A stretch of 7,918 nucleotides of DNA from Cellvibrionales bacterium UBA1969. GTDB lineage: Bacteria > Pseudomonadota > Gammaproteobacteria > Pseudomonadales > UBA7434. Made by a program: the position numbers and the translations under genes. The first letter of the stretch is position 1. The number at the start of each line of letters is the position of its first letter. The DNA lies in contig DDDX01000001.1 in NCBI GenBank assembly GCA_002339085.1, positions 1 through 7,918 of the forward strand, read 5' to 3'. Shown here one piece after another: positions 1 through 5,964 of this stretch. The notes beneath the pieces were generated by a model that ran no database searches, was not told the DNA's origin, and saw only the letters and a program-made list of their open reading frames with translations.

Positions 1-1
1 G

Positions 2-346
2 CAGCATGTTAATAAAACGGATTCGGCGGTTAGATTAACCCATGAACCGACAGGTACGGTTGCTCAATGCCAAAGTGATCGATCTCAGCACCAAAACCGC
101 GATAAAGCTTGGAAAATGCTAAAAGCTAAGCTTTATGAATTAGAACTGCAGCAGCTTAATAGTCAAAAACAAGCGCTTGAAGACACTAAGTCAGATATTG
201 GCTGGGGCAGTCAGATACGTTCTTATGTTTTAGATGATCAGCGAATTAAAGATCTACGCACTGGCGCCCAAACCAGTAATTGTCAAAATGTGCTTGATGG
301 TGATATCGACTTCTTTATTGAAGCATCACTCAAGCAAGGCTTGTAG
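2..346 (+). CDS. prfB: Peptide chain release factor 2 (RF2), C-terminal part
   Basis: RF2 recognises UGA and UAA stop codons in the ribosomal A site and triggers peptidyl-tRNA hydrolysis. Only the last 114 codons are in the window, open at the left edge in the frame beginning at base 2. The first complete codon is Gln followed by His-Val-Asn, which matches the Gln of the catalytic GGQ loop (the residue methylated by PrmC in E. coli). In E. coli RF2 the stretch from that Gln to the C-terminus is also 114 residues, so the end is full length. Further RF2 hallmarks are SAVRLTH, the CQSDRSQHQNRD segment, and DIGWGSQIRSYVLDDQRIKDLRTG near the end. An in-frame ATG at 116 is internal and not the start. 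The programmed frameshift site typical of prfB would lie upstream and cannot be judged. lysS follows 100 bp later on the same strand. Confidence 0.97.
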   Translation, partial: QHVNKTDSAVRLTHEPTGTVAQCQSDRSQHQNRDKAWKMLKAKLYELELQQLNSQKQALEDTKSDIGWGSQIRSYVLDDQRIKDLRTGAQTSNCQNVLDGDIDFFIEASLKQGL

Positions 347-386
347 AGTGTGATTAATAAGATCATACAGATCAGAAATTAGAAAG

Positions 387-414
387 TTGACAGTTGTCGC
401 ACGAGCGAGATAAT
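387..414 (+). promoter_or_regulatory. Predicted sigma-70 promoter for lysS
   Basis: A perfect -35 hexamer TTGACA (387-392) is followed after 16 bp by GATAAT (409-414), which differs from the -10 consensus at one base. It lies in the 100-bp gap between prfB and lysS, and transcription would start near 421, about 25 bases before the lysS ATG. This suggests lysS can be transcribed independently of prfB. No terminator is evident after prfB, so read-through is also possible. Confidence 0.65.
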
Positions 415-446
415 ACCTTTAAGCCTAAATAAAGAGTCCAAATATT

Positions 447-1949
447 ATGACTGATAATAGCAATGATGCCAGTAATGCAACTGAAGATAATAAGTTAGTT
501 GCTGAACGTCGAGCTAAGCTGTCCGATTTGAGGGCAATGGGACAGCCTTTTCCAAACGATTTCCGTCGAGACAGTTTAGCTGCCGAGTTGCAGTCTGAAT
601 TAGGCGAGCAAGATAAACCCAGTTTAGAAGCGTTAAATCGTCCCGCCAGTGTAGCAGGACGAGTAATGAATAAGCGTGGCCCTTTTATTGTATTGCAGGA
701 CGTGTCGGGCCAGATACAGTTGTACGTTGATAAAAAGTCCCTACCCGAGGCATTAGCGCAGGCGATTAAAGGCTGGGATATTGGCGATATTATTGGCGCA
801 TCAGGCCCCGTGCATAAGTCGGGTAAGGGTGATCTGTACGTATATATTGAATATGGAATACTGCTGACTAAGTCGCTTCGACCTCTACCCGATAAATTTC
901 ATGGTTTGGCGGATACCGAAATCCGCTATCGTCAGCGCTATGTTGACTTAATTATGAATCAAGATGTCAGAGACGTTTTTGCTTTGAGATCACGTATCAT
1001 TAGAGAGATTCGTCAATTTTTAGAAGCCCGCTCTTTCATGGAGGTTGAAACGCCGATGTTGCAGGCGATTCCAGGTGGTGCTACAGCCCGGCCTTTTATT
1101 ACTCATCATAATGCGCTCGATATGGACATGTATTTACGCATTGCGCCCGAACTGTATTTAAAGCGTTTAGTCGTCGGCGGATTTGAACGAGTGTTCGAGA
1201 TTAACCGTAACTTTCGTAATGAGGGTTTATCGACCCGACATAATCCAGAATTTACCATGATTGAATTTTATCAGGCCTACGCGGATTATCGTGATCTGAT
1301 GGATTTAACTGAAGCGATGTTGCGTACTGTGGTCGAAAATGTTCTTTCAAAAACAGTGCTCGATTACCAAGGCTATCAGTTAGACTTTGGCCAACCGTTT
1401 AAACGTATGACAGTTTTAGAATCTATTTTAGCTTTTAACCCTGATTTGTCATTGAGTGACTTGTCTGAGCGTGATTCAGCGGCAGGCATTGCAGATGATT
1501 TTGGTATACCCATTAAGCCTATATATGGCTTAGGTAAGATTCAGATCGAGATTTTTGAGAAAACAGTGGAAGAAAAGCTGATTGAGCCGACTTTTATCAC
1601 CGAATACCCGACAGAGGTGTCGCCATTAGCGCGACGTAATGACGATAATGGTTTTGTCACCGATCGATTTGAATTTTTTGTTGCCGGTCGTGAAATTGCT
1701 AATGGTTTTTCAGAATTAAACGATGCCGAAGATCAAGCGGAGCGCTTTCAACGTCAAGTAGCTGAAAAAGATGCCGGAGATATTGAAGCTATGCATTATG
1801 ATGCCGATTATATTACGGCTTTAGAATATGGCTTACCCCCCACTGCGGGGGAGGGGATCGGCATAGACCGCTTAGTGATGTTGCTGACAGATTCAGCATC
1901 AATTCGCGATGTGCTGTTGTTCCCAGCCATGCGACCAGTAAGTCAGTAA
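447..1949 (+). CDS. lysS: Lysyl-tRNA synthetase, class II
   Basis: This enzyme attaches lysine to tRNA-Lys in the cytoplasm using ATP. At 500 residues it is close to E. coli LysS (505). Residues about 65-145 form the N-terminal anticodon-binding OB fold (SVAGRVMNKRGPF..LQD.SGQIQLYV). The class II catalytic core follows: motif 1 around 175-205 (RSRIIREIRQFLEARSFMEVETP in outline), PGGATARPF at 209-217, motif 2 with FRNEG at 256-260 (ATP-contacting Arg257) and RHNPEFTMIEFY, and motif 3 with GEGIGIDRL at 468-476 (Arg475). The lysine-specific signature YPTEVSPLAR (387-396) and the REIANGFSELND segment (415-426) are intact. The ATG at 447 has only a weak Shine-Dalgarno (AAAGAG, 431-436), but the N-terminal acidic, hydrophilic leader matches the family and no better start is seen. 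Nothing suggests damage. The gene follows prfB, as in E. coli and many relatives. Confidence 0.98.
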   Translation: MTDNSNDASNATEDNKLVAERRAKLSDLRAMGQPFPNDFRRDSLAAELQSELGEQDKPSLEALNRPASVAGRVMNKRGPFIVLQDVSGQIQLYVDKKSLPEALAQAIKGWDIGDIIGASGPVHKSGKGDLYVYIEYGILLTKSLRPLPDKFHGLADTEIRYRQRYVDLIMNQDVRDVFALRSRIIREIRQFLEARSFMEVETPMLQAIPGGATARPFITHHNALDMDMYLRIAPELYLKRLVVGGFERVFEINRNFRNEGLSTRHNPEFTMIEFYQAYADYRDLMDLTEAMLRTVVENVLSKTVLDYQGYQLDFGQPFKRMTVLESILAFNPDLSLSDLSERDSAAGIADDFGIPIKPIYGLGKIQIEIFEKTVEEKLIEPTFITEYPTEVSPLARRNDDNGFVTDRFEFFVAGREIANGFSELNDAEDQAERFQRQVAEKDAGDIEAMHYDADYITALEYGLPPTAGEGIGIDRLVMLLTDSASIRDVLLFPAMRPVSQ

Positions 1950-2065
1950 GCATTTGAGCGCTGACTATAAAAGCCGACATGACAAAACAGCGGTTCATCC
2001 TCAAAAAAACAGTGCTCCATCGTTTAAAACATTACCGATTTGATTTTAGATGGTTTATCATAACA

Positions 2066-2094
2066 TTGTTATTTGCTAGTACACTGCTTATGCT
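2066..2094 (+). promoter_or_regulatory. Possible sigma-70 promoter for the lipoprotein gene
   Basis: The 199-bp gap between lysS and the lipoprotein gene (1950-2148) contains TTGTTA (2066-2071), 17 bp, then TATGCT (2089-2094). Each hexamer matches four of six consensus bases, and the spacing is ideal. A small inverted repeat, ATAAC-N3-GTTAT (2060-2072), overlaps the -35 element and could be an operator. I saw no convincing intrinsic terminator after lysS in this gap. Confidence 0.35.
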
Positions 2095-2148
2095 CTCAGT
2101 ACTTCAGTGATATTAGCCTCAGCATAATAAAATAGGTTAACGAGTCAA

Positions 2149-2724
2149 TTGAGCAAGCATTTAGGGTACATTATTTTATCTTTTAGTCTCGTCGTTGTGC
2201 TAAGCGCCTGCGCGATTCTTTCGCCAGGACCAGCTTCGGTCAGCGTCGAGTCTTCTGTCGACGATCGTTTCACGTCAAAAGTGCCTGCTTCCCCTTCAGC
2301 TGATTCTAATGCGGCGCTAACCTCATCGATTAAACAATTGGTTTTGGCTCATCAAAAGCATGAAGAAGGTAATTATGCCGCGGCACTAGAGTTATACGAA
2401 GCGGTGCTGGTTGATAAAGCCAGCTTGCTAAGCGATGCCTATGCTTTGCTCGGTCTTATTGCCATGGGTCTTGATCGAGATAATCCCGCATATAGTCGTG
2501 AAAGAGCCAGTAATACCCTTCATGTATTTCATCAGCGTATCGAACAAGCGGCCAAGACTGATGTCGCTAATGAAGCCAGACTGCTTCGCTTGACCGCCAG
2601 TTTGTTGCTTAAGGCTGATGTAAATAAAGATCAAGTGATGCTTGAAAATTCGCAGCTACTCGATGAATTGGCTCAGCGTGACGAGGCTATTAAACGTTTG
2701 CGTGAGCTAACGCTAGCGAATTAG
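2149..2724 (+). CDS. TPR-like lipoprotein of unknown function
   Basis: This 191-residue protein starts at TTG. The start is supported by the signal peptide it creates (K3, H4, then a hydrophobic stretch 5-18), by a stop codon at 2128-2130 with no ATG or GTG after it, and by TAACGAG (2138-2144), one mismatch from an ideal Shine-Dalgarno, four bases upstream. The lipobox LSAC places the lipidated Cys at residue 21. Ala at +2 argues for outer-membrane sorting by Lol rather than inner-membrane retention. After a Ser/Pro-rich linker (22-55), residues about 58-90 read like a tetratricopeptide helix pair (HQKHEEGNYAAALELYEAVL). The tail (165-190) is a charged helix likely to form a coiled coil. TPR lipoproteins with such tails often sit beside two-component kinases (QseG/YfhG type), but no kinase is seen here, so that link is only a guess. 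Its stop codon overlaps the stop of the convergent sulfotransferase gene. Confidence 0.85.
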   Translation: MSKHLGYIILSFSLVVVLSACAILSPGPASVSVESSVDDRFTSKVPASPSADSNAALTSSIKQLVLAHQKHEEGNYAAALELYEAVLVDKASLLSDAYALLGLIAMGLDRDNPAYSRERASNTLHVFHQRIEQAAKTDVANEARLLRLTASLLLKADVNKDQVMLENSQLLDELAQRDEAIKRLRELTLAN

Positions 2725-3992
2725 AGCGTTGATTGAACATATTCTTTTCGGTAATCACTAAATAGTGGCCCTTGCTTTTCTTCCGTTAAGCCAAATTCTT
2801 TCATCGTATAGACATGTTTGCCATGCATTGTGCGCGGACGATTATCTATAAAAAGTTGCATTTTTTTTCGTGATTCATTATTCAAATTCAGGTCGAAGTG
2901 TTGGTAGAGATCAGCGATACTGTCAATGGGTCGATGAATGATATCATCAAACTGAAAATCGTAGAATTGATCAGCGTTTTTAATCTCTCGGCGAGCTGCT
3001 ATACCGCGGCTAAGAATCGTTGAGTAATACTGGGATTCTTCCTCGCCAATTTGTAGTGGATCAATCGCATCACTGAAACCGCCTCGTAAGGTTGAAAGCA
3101 GACTGCAAGCAGAGGCCAGTACTTTCAGTGGGTCTCGGTGTGTCTGAACTATTAATGCATCGGGGTAGGTATCTATAATAGCCTCTATAAAGGGTAGGTG
3201 AGCCGGAGATTTCAGTATCCATCGCCTCGGTGCTTGGCCATTTTTTTTGGCAATGAATTGCATGTATTGTAGGTATAATTTATGCCATTGGTAAGCCGGT
3301 TTAGGATCGGCATTAAGATACCATTGTCGATAGCTAGGCAGTCGATGGACCGTGCTGAATTGCTCTTGAAAAAAACTGGTTGCCATCCAAGGTAAACACT
3401 CTTCTACTAAGCGAGGATTGCTTTCGTGTTTGAGTTTCATTTCGGGAGCGAGAATATCGAGCATTGTTGCATTCTTTTCAAGTTCAAGAATACGAACTTC
3501 ATTATCGGCCGCATTTTTTGCAGGTGGTGGAAAGGGCCGTTGCATTTCCCATAATTTCGGTGCACGATTTTCATTTGCCTCGGCAATAATGGCATGTAAG
3601 ATGGTGGTTCCTGTTCTGGGTAGGCCTATGATAAACATGGGCTGGGCAATGACTTCCTGTTTGACAGCAGGATTTTTTTTCACATAGTCCACCATCAACA
3701 TTCGATTAGCTAAATTATCAATCAGCGCCGATTTTGCCGCTATTCTGCCAATTTGACTGAGTTTGGCTTCTGTTTCAGTACTCTTTATAAGGTGTTCAAG
3801 GCCGGCGAGATAATCGATATCGCCGAAGTCAGTAAGTCCAGTTTTTTGTTTGGCTTTTTGATGAATATCATCGATATTGAGTACGGGCAGTGCGATGCCA
3901 AGCTGAGCTAGCACGCGACCAGAAAAGTTAAGTGCGCGAATAGCAAAAGGGCGTTTTTGTTTCACATTAGTATCCAATAGGCGATTATTCAT
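2721..3992 (-). CDS. Sulfotransferase family protein (PAPS-dependent type)
   Basis: This 423-residue protein belongs by motif to the bacterial sulfotransferase group often labelled Sulfotransfer_3, whose members move a sulfuryl group from PAPS to hydroxyl or amine acceptors. The 5'-phosphosulfate loop is PMFIIGLPRTGTTILH at 118-133 (GLPRTGTT core 123-130). The WILKSPAHLPF segment (258-268) is typical of the family. The 3'-phosphate site is IVQTHRDPLKVLASACS at 281-297, with Arg286 and a downstream Ser. No signal peptide or membrane segment is evident, so it is probably cytoplasmic. The acceptor cannot be deduced; such genes in marine bacteria are often near lipid or secondary-metabolite genes. 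Weak Shine-Dalgarno; the ATG is the first plausible start. The gene lies behind the chrR terminator, so it is probably a separate unit, with its promoter somewhere in 3993-4156, where I see no strong candidate. Confidence 0.9.
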   Translation of the reverse strand: MNNRLLDTNVKQKRPFAIRALNFSGRVLAQLGIALPVLNIDDIHQKAKQKTGLTDFGDIDYLAGLEHLIKSTETEAKLSQIGRIAAKSALIDNLANRMLMVDYVKKNPAVKQEVIAQPMFIIGLPRTGTTILHAIIAEANENRAPKLWEMQRPFPPPAKNAADNEVRILELEKNATMLDILAPEMKLKHESNPRLVEECLPWMATSFFQEQFSTVHRLPSYRQWYLNADPKPAYQWHKLYLQYMQFIAKKNGQAPRRWILKSPAHLPFIEAIIDTYPDALIVQTHRDPLKVLASACSLLSTLRGGFSDAIDPLQIGEEESQYYSTILSRGIAARREIKNADQFYDFQFDDIIHRPIDSIADLYQHFDLNLNNESRKKMQLFIDNRPRTMHGKHVYTMKEFGLTEEKQGPLFSDYRKEYVQSTL

Positions 3993-4117
3993 CGGCTTTA
4001 AATGGCCTAAGTTTCAGTAGATATCTCACTGTGATGAGGTAATCTACGGAGATTAATTGTGCATTCGAAGGATGTTAATGGATTCCTTGACGCTATGCCT
4101 CTTAATAATGTTTCACA

Positions 4118-4141
4118 CTCAAAATCTTGAGAGCTCTAGAG
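4118..4141. repeat. Cluster of small palindromes upstream of the sulfotransferase gene
   Basis: Three overlapping dyads lie in the gap between the sulfotransferase and chrR genes: CTCAA-N4-TTGAG (4118-4131), the 8-bp palindrome AGAGCTCT (4130-4137) and the 8-bp palindrome CTCTAGAG (4134-4141). They sit about 130-150 bp upstream of the sulfotransferase start and could be a regulator-binding site. They could also be chance. The rest of 3993-4222 holds only the chrR terminator. Confidence 0.3.
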
Positions 4142-4156
4142 GTTTCCATGAGGCAC

Positions 4157-4179
4157 AAAAAAGCGGGCCGATAACCCGC
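4157..4179 (-). terminator. Intrinsic terminator after chrR
   Basis: Read on the - strand, a GCGGG stem, a 7-base loop and CCCGC (4179 down to 4163) are followed directly by six T residues (4162-4157). It lies 43 bp past the chrR-like stop codon and should end the sigma factor-anti-sigma transcript before the sulfotransferase gene. Confidence 0.8.
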
Positions 4180-4222
4180 GCAAAATAGATATATAGAGGT
4201 TAGACAAAATACTACATGAGGA

Positions 4223-4969
4223 TTATCGTGTGCCAGTTTTGATTTTGAGGAACGGGTTGATTAAGCCAGTCAAAGGTCCAGTGAATTTAACTGGAGCTTC
4301 TAACACCGATAAACAAATACATTCGGCGTCTTCACTAGCAATAGGACGATGTTCTTCTCCAGCTTCTTTTACTAAAAAATCACCAGGCAAATAGAGACCG
4401 TTCTGATCTGAAAAACTACCTTGCAGAACAACAGTCACTTCTCGGCCCCGGTGGTCATGGTTACTCACGCGACCGCCGGCCTTAATTTTGTGAAGGGCCA
4501 CCTCACGTGAACCGTCCCCAGCAGGTAGGCGTGCAACACTTAAAGCAGTTCCTAACTTTTTCCAATCCAGTTGATCGATGCCTTCAGGAATTAGCTTCGC
4601 TAAGCAGTGAGGCAATAGTTCAGCTTTATTTGATGAATCGTTAGCACTCAGTGAAGCTGTAATTTCTGATGGCTGTTGTTTTATATCTTTGGTATCGATT
4701 AAATCAAAGACTTTGGCGCGGAGCTCTTGGTTGATAGATTCATCTTCATCAGTTTGGGGTTCAGAAATGAGCTTTTCGCTGGGTAAGCTATCTGAGTCAT
4801 TAGTGGCATTACTAAACATAATTGCACCAAGACTATTAAGTTGCTCCACTTGTTTACGGCTTTCCGGGCAGAATGAAAGGTGCACTGCAACACAAAGCGC
4901 TTGAGATAAGGGTAAGGTGCCGGCTGCGTAATCGGTTAACCAGTGAATGTCGGGGCGGAAATGACTCAT
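4223..4969 (-). CDS. chrR: ChrR-like cupin anti-sigma factor with altered zinc site
   Basis: ChrR-type proteins hold their partner ECF sigma factor inactive in the cytoplasm and release it on singlet oxygen or peroxide stress. This 248-residue protein has the two expected parts. Residues 1-50 form the anti-sigma domain, with DYAAGTLP (13-20) and H30-x3-C34. Residues about 135-245 form a cupin with a full metal set H171, H173, E177 and H207; the 36-residue spacing from first to last ligand equals that of R. sphaeroides ChrR (H141 to H177). Two of the four zinc ligands known for the anti-sigma domain look replaced: R5 (codon CGC) where relatives have His before Pro, and S37 (AGC) in place of the last Cys. 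H3 or H9 might compensate. The acidic, Ser-rich linker (about 54-120) is longer than in ChrR. The gene begins 36 bp after the sigma gene, with AGG nine bases upstream of its ATG, and is probably co-transcribed with it. Confidence 0.92.
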   Translation of the reverse strand: MSHFRPDIHWLTDYAAGTLPLSQALCVAVHLSFCPESRKQVEQLNSLGAIMFSNATNDSDSLPSEKLISEPQTDEDESINQELRAKVFDLIDTKDIKQQPSEITASLSANDSSNKAELLPHCLAKLIPEGIDQLDWKKLGTALSVARLPAGDGSREVALHKIKAGGRVSNHDHRGREVTVVLQGSFSDQNGLYLPGDFLVKEAGEEHRPIASEDAECICLSVLEAPVKFTGPLTGLINPFLKIKTGTR

Positions 4970-5005
4970 AAGTGCTGACCTGTTGATAATTTTTATAATC
5001 GATGG

Positions 5006-5689
5006 TTAAAGTAAGGTTCGGAGTTTGCCCACGGCTAAGCGGACTCGAGATTTAACCGTGCCAAGGGGTAAGCCTGTGGCAGCGGCGACTTCAGAATGAG
5101 ATTTACCTTCTATGTATATGCGTTTGAGTACATCGGCCTGCTCAGGAGGCAATTGGGCGACAGCGCTGTGTATATTTTTTTCGATTCTGCGTTGGTGAAG
5201 AGAAGTGTATGGACCTTCTTCTTCAGCCATCGGCCATAAGTCATCTGCAGACAATTCTGTGTCGGTACGATTTGCTTTGCGGATGAAATCGGTCCGACAG
5301 TTTCTGGCTATGGTAAAAATCCAAGTGCTAGCGCTGGCTTTGCTCACATCAAAGCAATGGGCTTTCAGCCAAACTTTTAACATTACATCCTGAACCAATT
5401 CCTCAGCCATTTGAGGAGAGGTGTGCTGTGAGCGAAGCATCATGCCGTAGGATTTAATTTTGGGAGCAAAGTGGTCGAAAAGTTTGCCAAAAGCCACTCG
5501 ATCGCGATCTTTGGCAATTTTAATAAGGACTGGGCTCCAGTCATCGGTCTTTGCCGGAGTACTTGAATTAGTAGATTGCATAAGCCCTGTCTGCTGTTTT
5601 TGACTGCTTTCCACCGAATCGTGAAGGCCGTTAGAGGTGGTTTCCTCAGCACAGCTTAGGCTAGCAGTAGTTAATGATGAAGTGGCCAT
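5006..5689 (-). CDS. ECF sigma factor, RpoE/ECF11 type
   Basis: This is an extracytoplasmic-function sigma factor with two domains. Region sigma-2 spans about 63-140 (AFGKLFDHFAPKIKSYG, then AEELVQDVMLKVW and STWIFTIARNCRTDFIRK). Region sigma-4 spans about 178-227 (LPPEQADVLKRIYIEGKSHSEVA..TGLPLGTVKSR), a helix-turn-helix for the -35 element. The adjacent ChrR-like gene and the HFAPKIKSY signature point to the ECF11 group, whose model is R. sphaeroides RpoE (singlet oxygen response). The first 50 residues are Ser/Thr-rich, hydrophilic and not part of the usual fold. The start is uncertain: GAGG lies 13 bases before the first ATG, while an internal ATG (codon 37, 5579-5581) has AGGG three bases upstream and would give a more usual 191 residues. 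A matching ECF promoter at 5764-5791 suggests the gene activates its own transcription. Confidence 0.95.
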   Translation of the reverse strand: MATSSLTTASLSCAEETTSNGLHDSVESSQKQQTGLMQSTNSSTPAKTDDWSPVLIKIAKDRDRVAFGKLFDHFAPKIKSYGMMLRSQHTSPQMAEELVQDVMLKVWLKAHCFDVSKASASTWIFTIARNCRTDFIRKANRTDTELSADDLWPMAEEEGPYTSLHQRRIEKNIHSAVAQLPPEQADVLKRIYIEGKSHSEVAAATGLPLGTVKSRVRLAVGKLRTLL

Positions 5690-5763
5690 TTTAAGTATAC
5701 AACCTCAACGCAGATGAGTCAGAAAGATAGCAAAATTTTAAAATTCTTTTATCAATGATTAAC

Positions 5764-5791
5764 CTTACGTGTCTTTAGGCTAGCTAGATCA
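5764..5791 (-). promoter_or_regulatory. Predicted ECF11-type promoter of the sigma-chrR operon
   Basis: Read on the - strand, TGATCT (5791-5786) is followed after exactly 16 bases by CGTAAG (5769-5764). This matches the TGATC...CGTA form I recall for RpoE/ECF11 promoters, and it matches the second element in the same intergenic region in both hexamers and spacing. Transcription would start near 5757, some 70 bases before the first ATG of the sigma gene. Confidence 0.75.
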
Positions 5792-5866
5792 CTGTTGCAT
5801 GGCTGAGGCCACTTTTCTTTAAGGCTATTTAATTAAAAAATGCTAATGTAGGTGTATTTAGGAGGT

Positions 5867-5888
5867 TGATCCGAGATTTGACGGATCA
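5867..5888. repeat. Perfect 7-bp inverted repeat over the + promoter
   Basis: TGATCCG (5867-5873) and CGGATCA (5882-5888) are exact inverted repeats with 8 bases between them. The left arm contains the -35 element and the right arm abuts the CGTAAA -10 element. The - strand copy of TGATCC has no CGTA-like element at the right distance, so the right arm is not a second promoter by this rule. Confidence 0.6.
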
Positions 5889-5894
5889 CGTAAA
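5867..5894 (+). promoter_or_regulatory. Predicted ECF11-type promoter of the NTF2-SDR-FAD oxidase genes
   Basis: TGATCC (5867-5872), 16 bases, then CGTAAA (5889-5894). It has the same layout as the sigma gene promoter, which faces the other way; the two -35 elements are about 75 bp apart, back to back. Transcription would start near 5901, leaving a leader of about 64 bases before the ATG at 5965. An AT-rich block lies at 5828-5842. A sigma-70-like pair, TTGACG (5878-5883), 17 bp, TATTAC (5901-5906), overlaps it and may give basal expression. Confidence 0.8.
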
Positions 5895-5964
5895 GAACAA
5901 TATTACTCAAATTAGCCCAATTTGTCCTAATCGCTGAATTAACGTATTTTGAGATTTATCGACT

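Noticed and set aside
1834..1851. C-run/G-run hairpin (CCCCC...GGGGG) near the end of lysS
   Set aside because: It encodes the conserved LPPTAGEG stretch of motif 3, has no T tract, and is 100 bp inside the gene; best explained by codon choice.
3418..3687. 89-codon open frame on the + strand
   Set aside because: It lies wholly antisense within the sulfotransferase gene, has no ribosome site, and its product resembles no family; a shadow frame.
4689..4904. Open frames on both strands overlapping the chrR linker
   Set aside because: They fall inside the clearly coding chrR-like gene in other frames, and the products look like random low-complexity translations.
5867..5888. A second ECF promoter on the - strand using the right arm of the inverted repeat
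   Set aside because: TGATCC is present on that strand, but the bases 16 positions further read ACCTCC rather than CGTA, and a better - strand promoter lies at 5764-5791.
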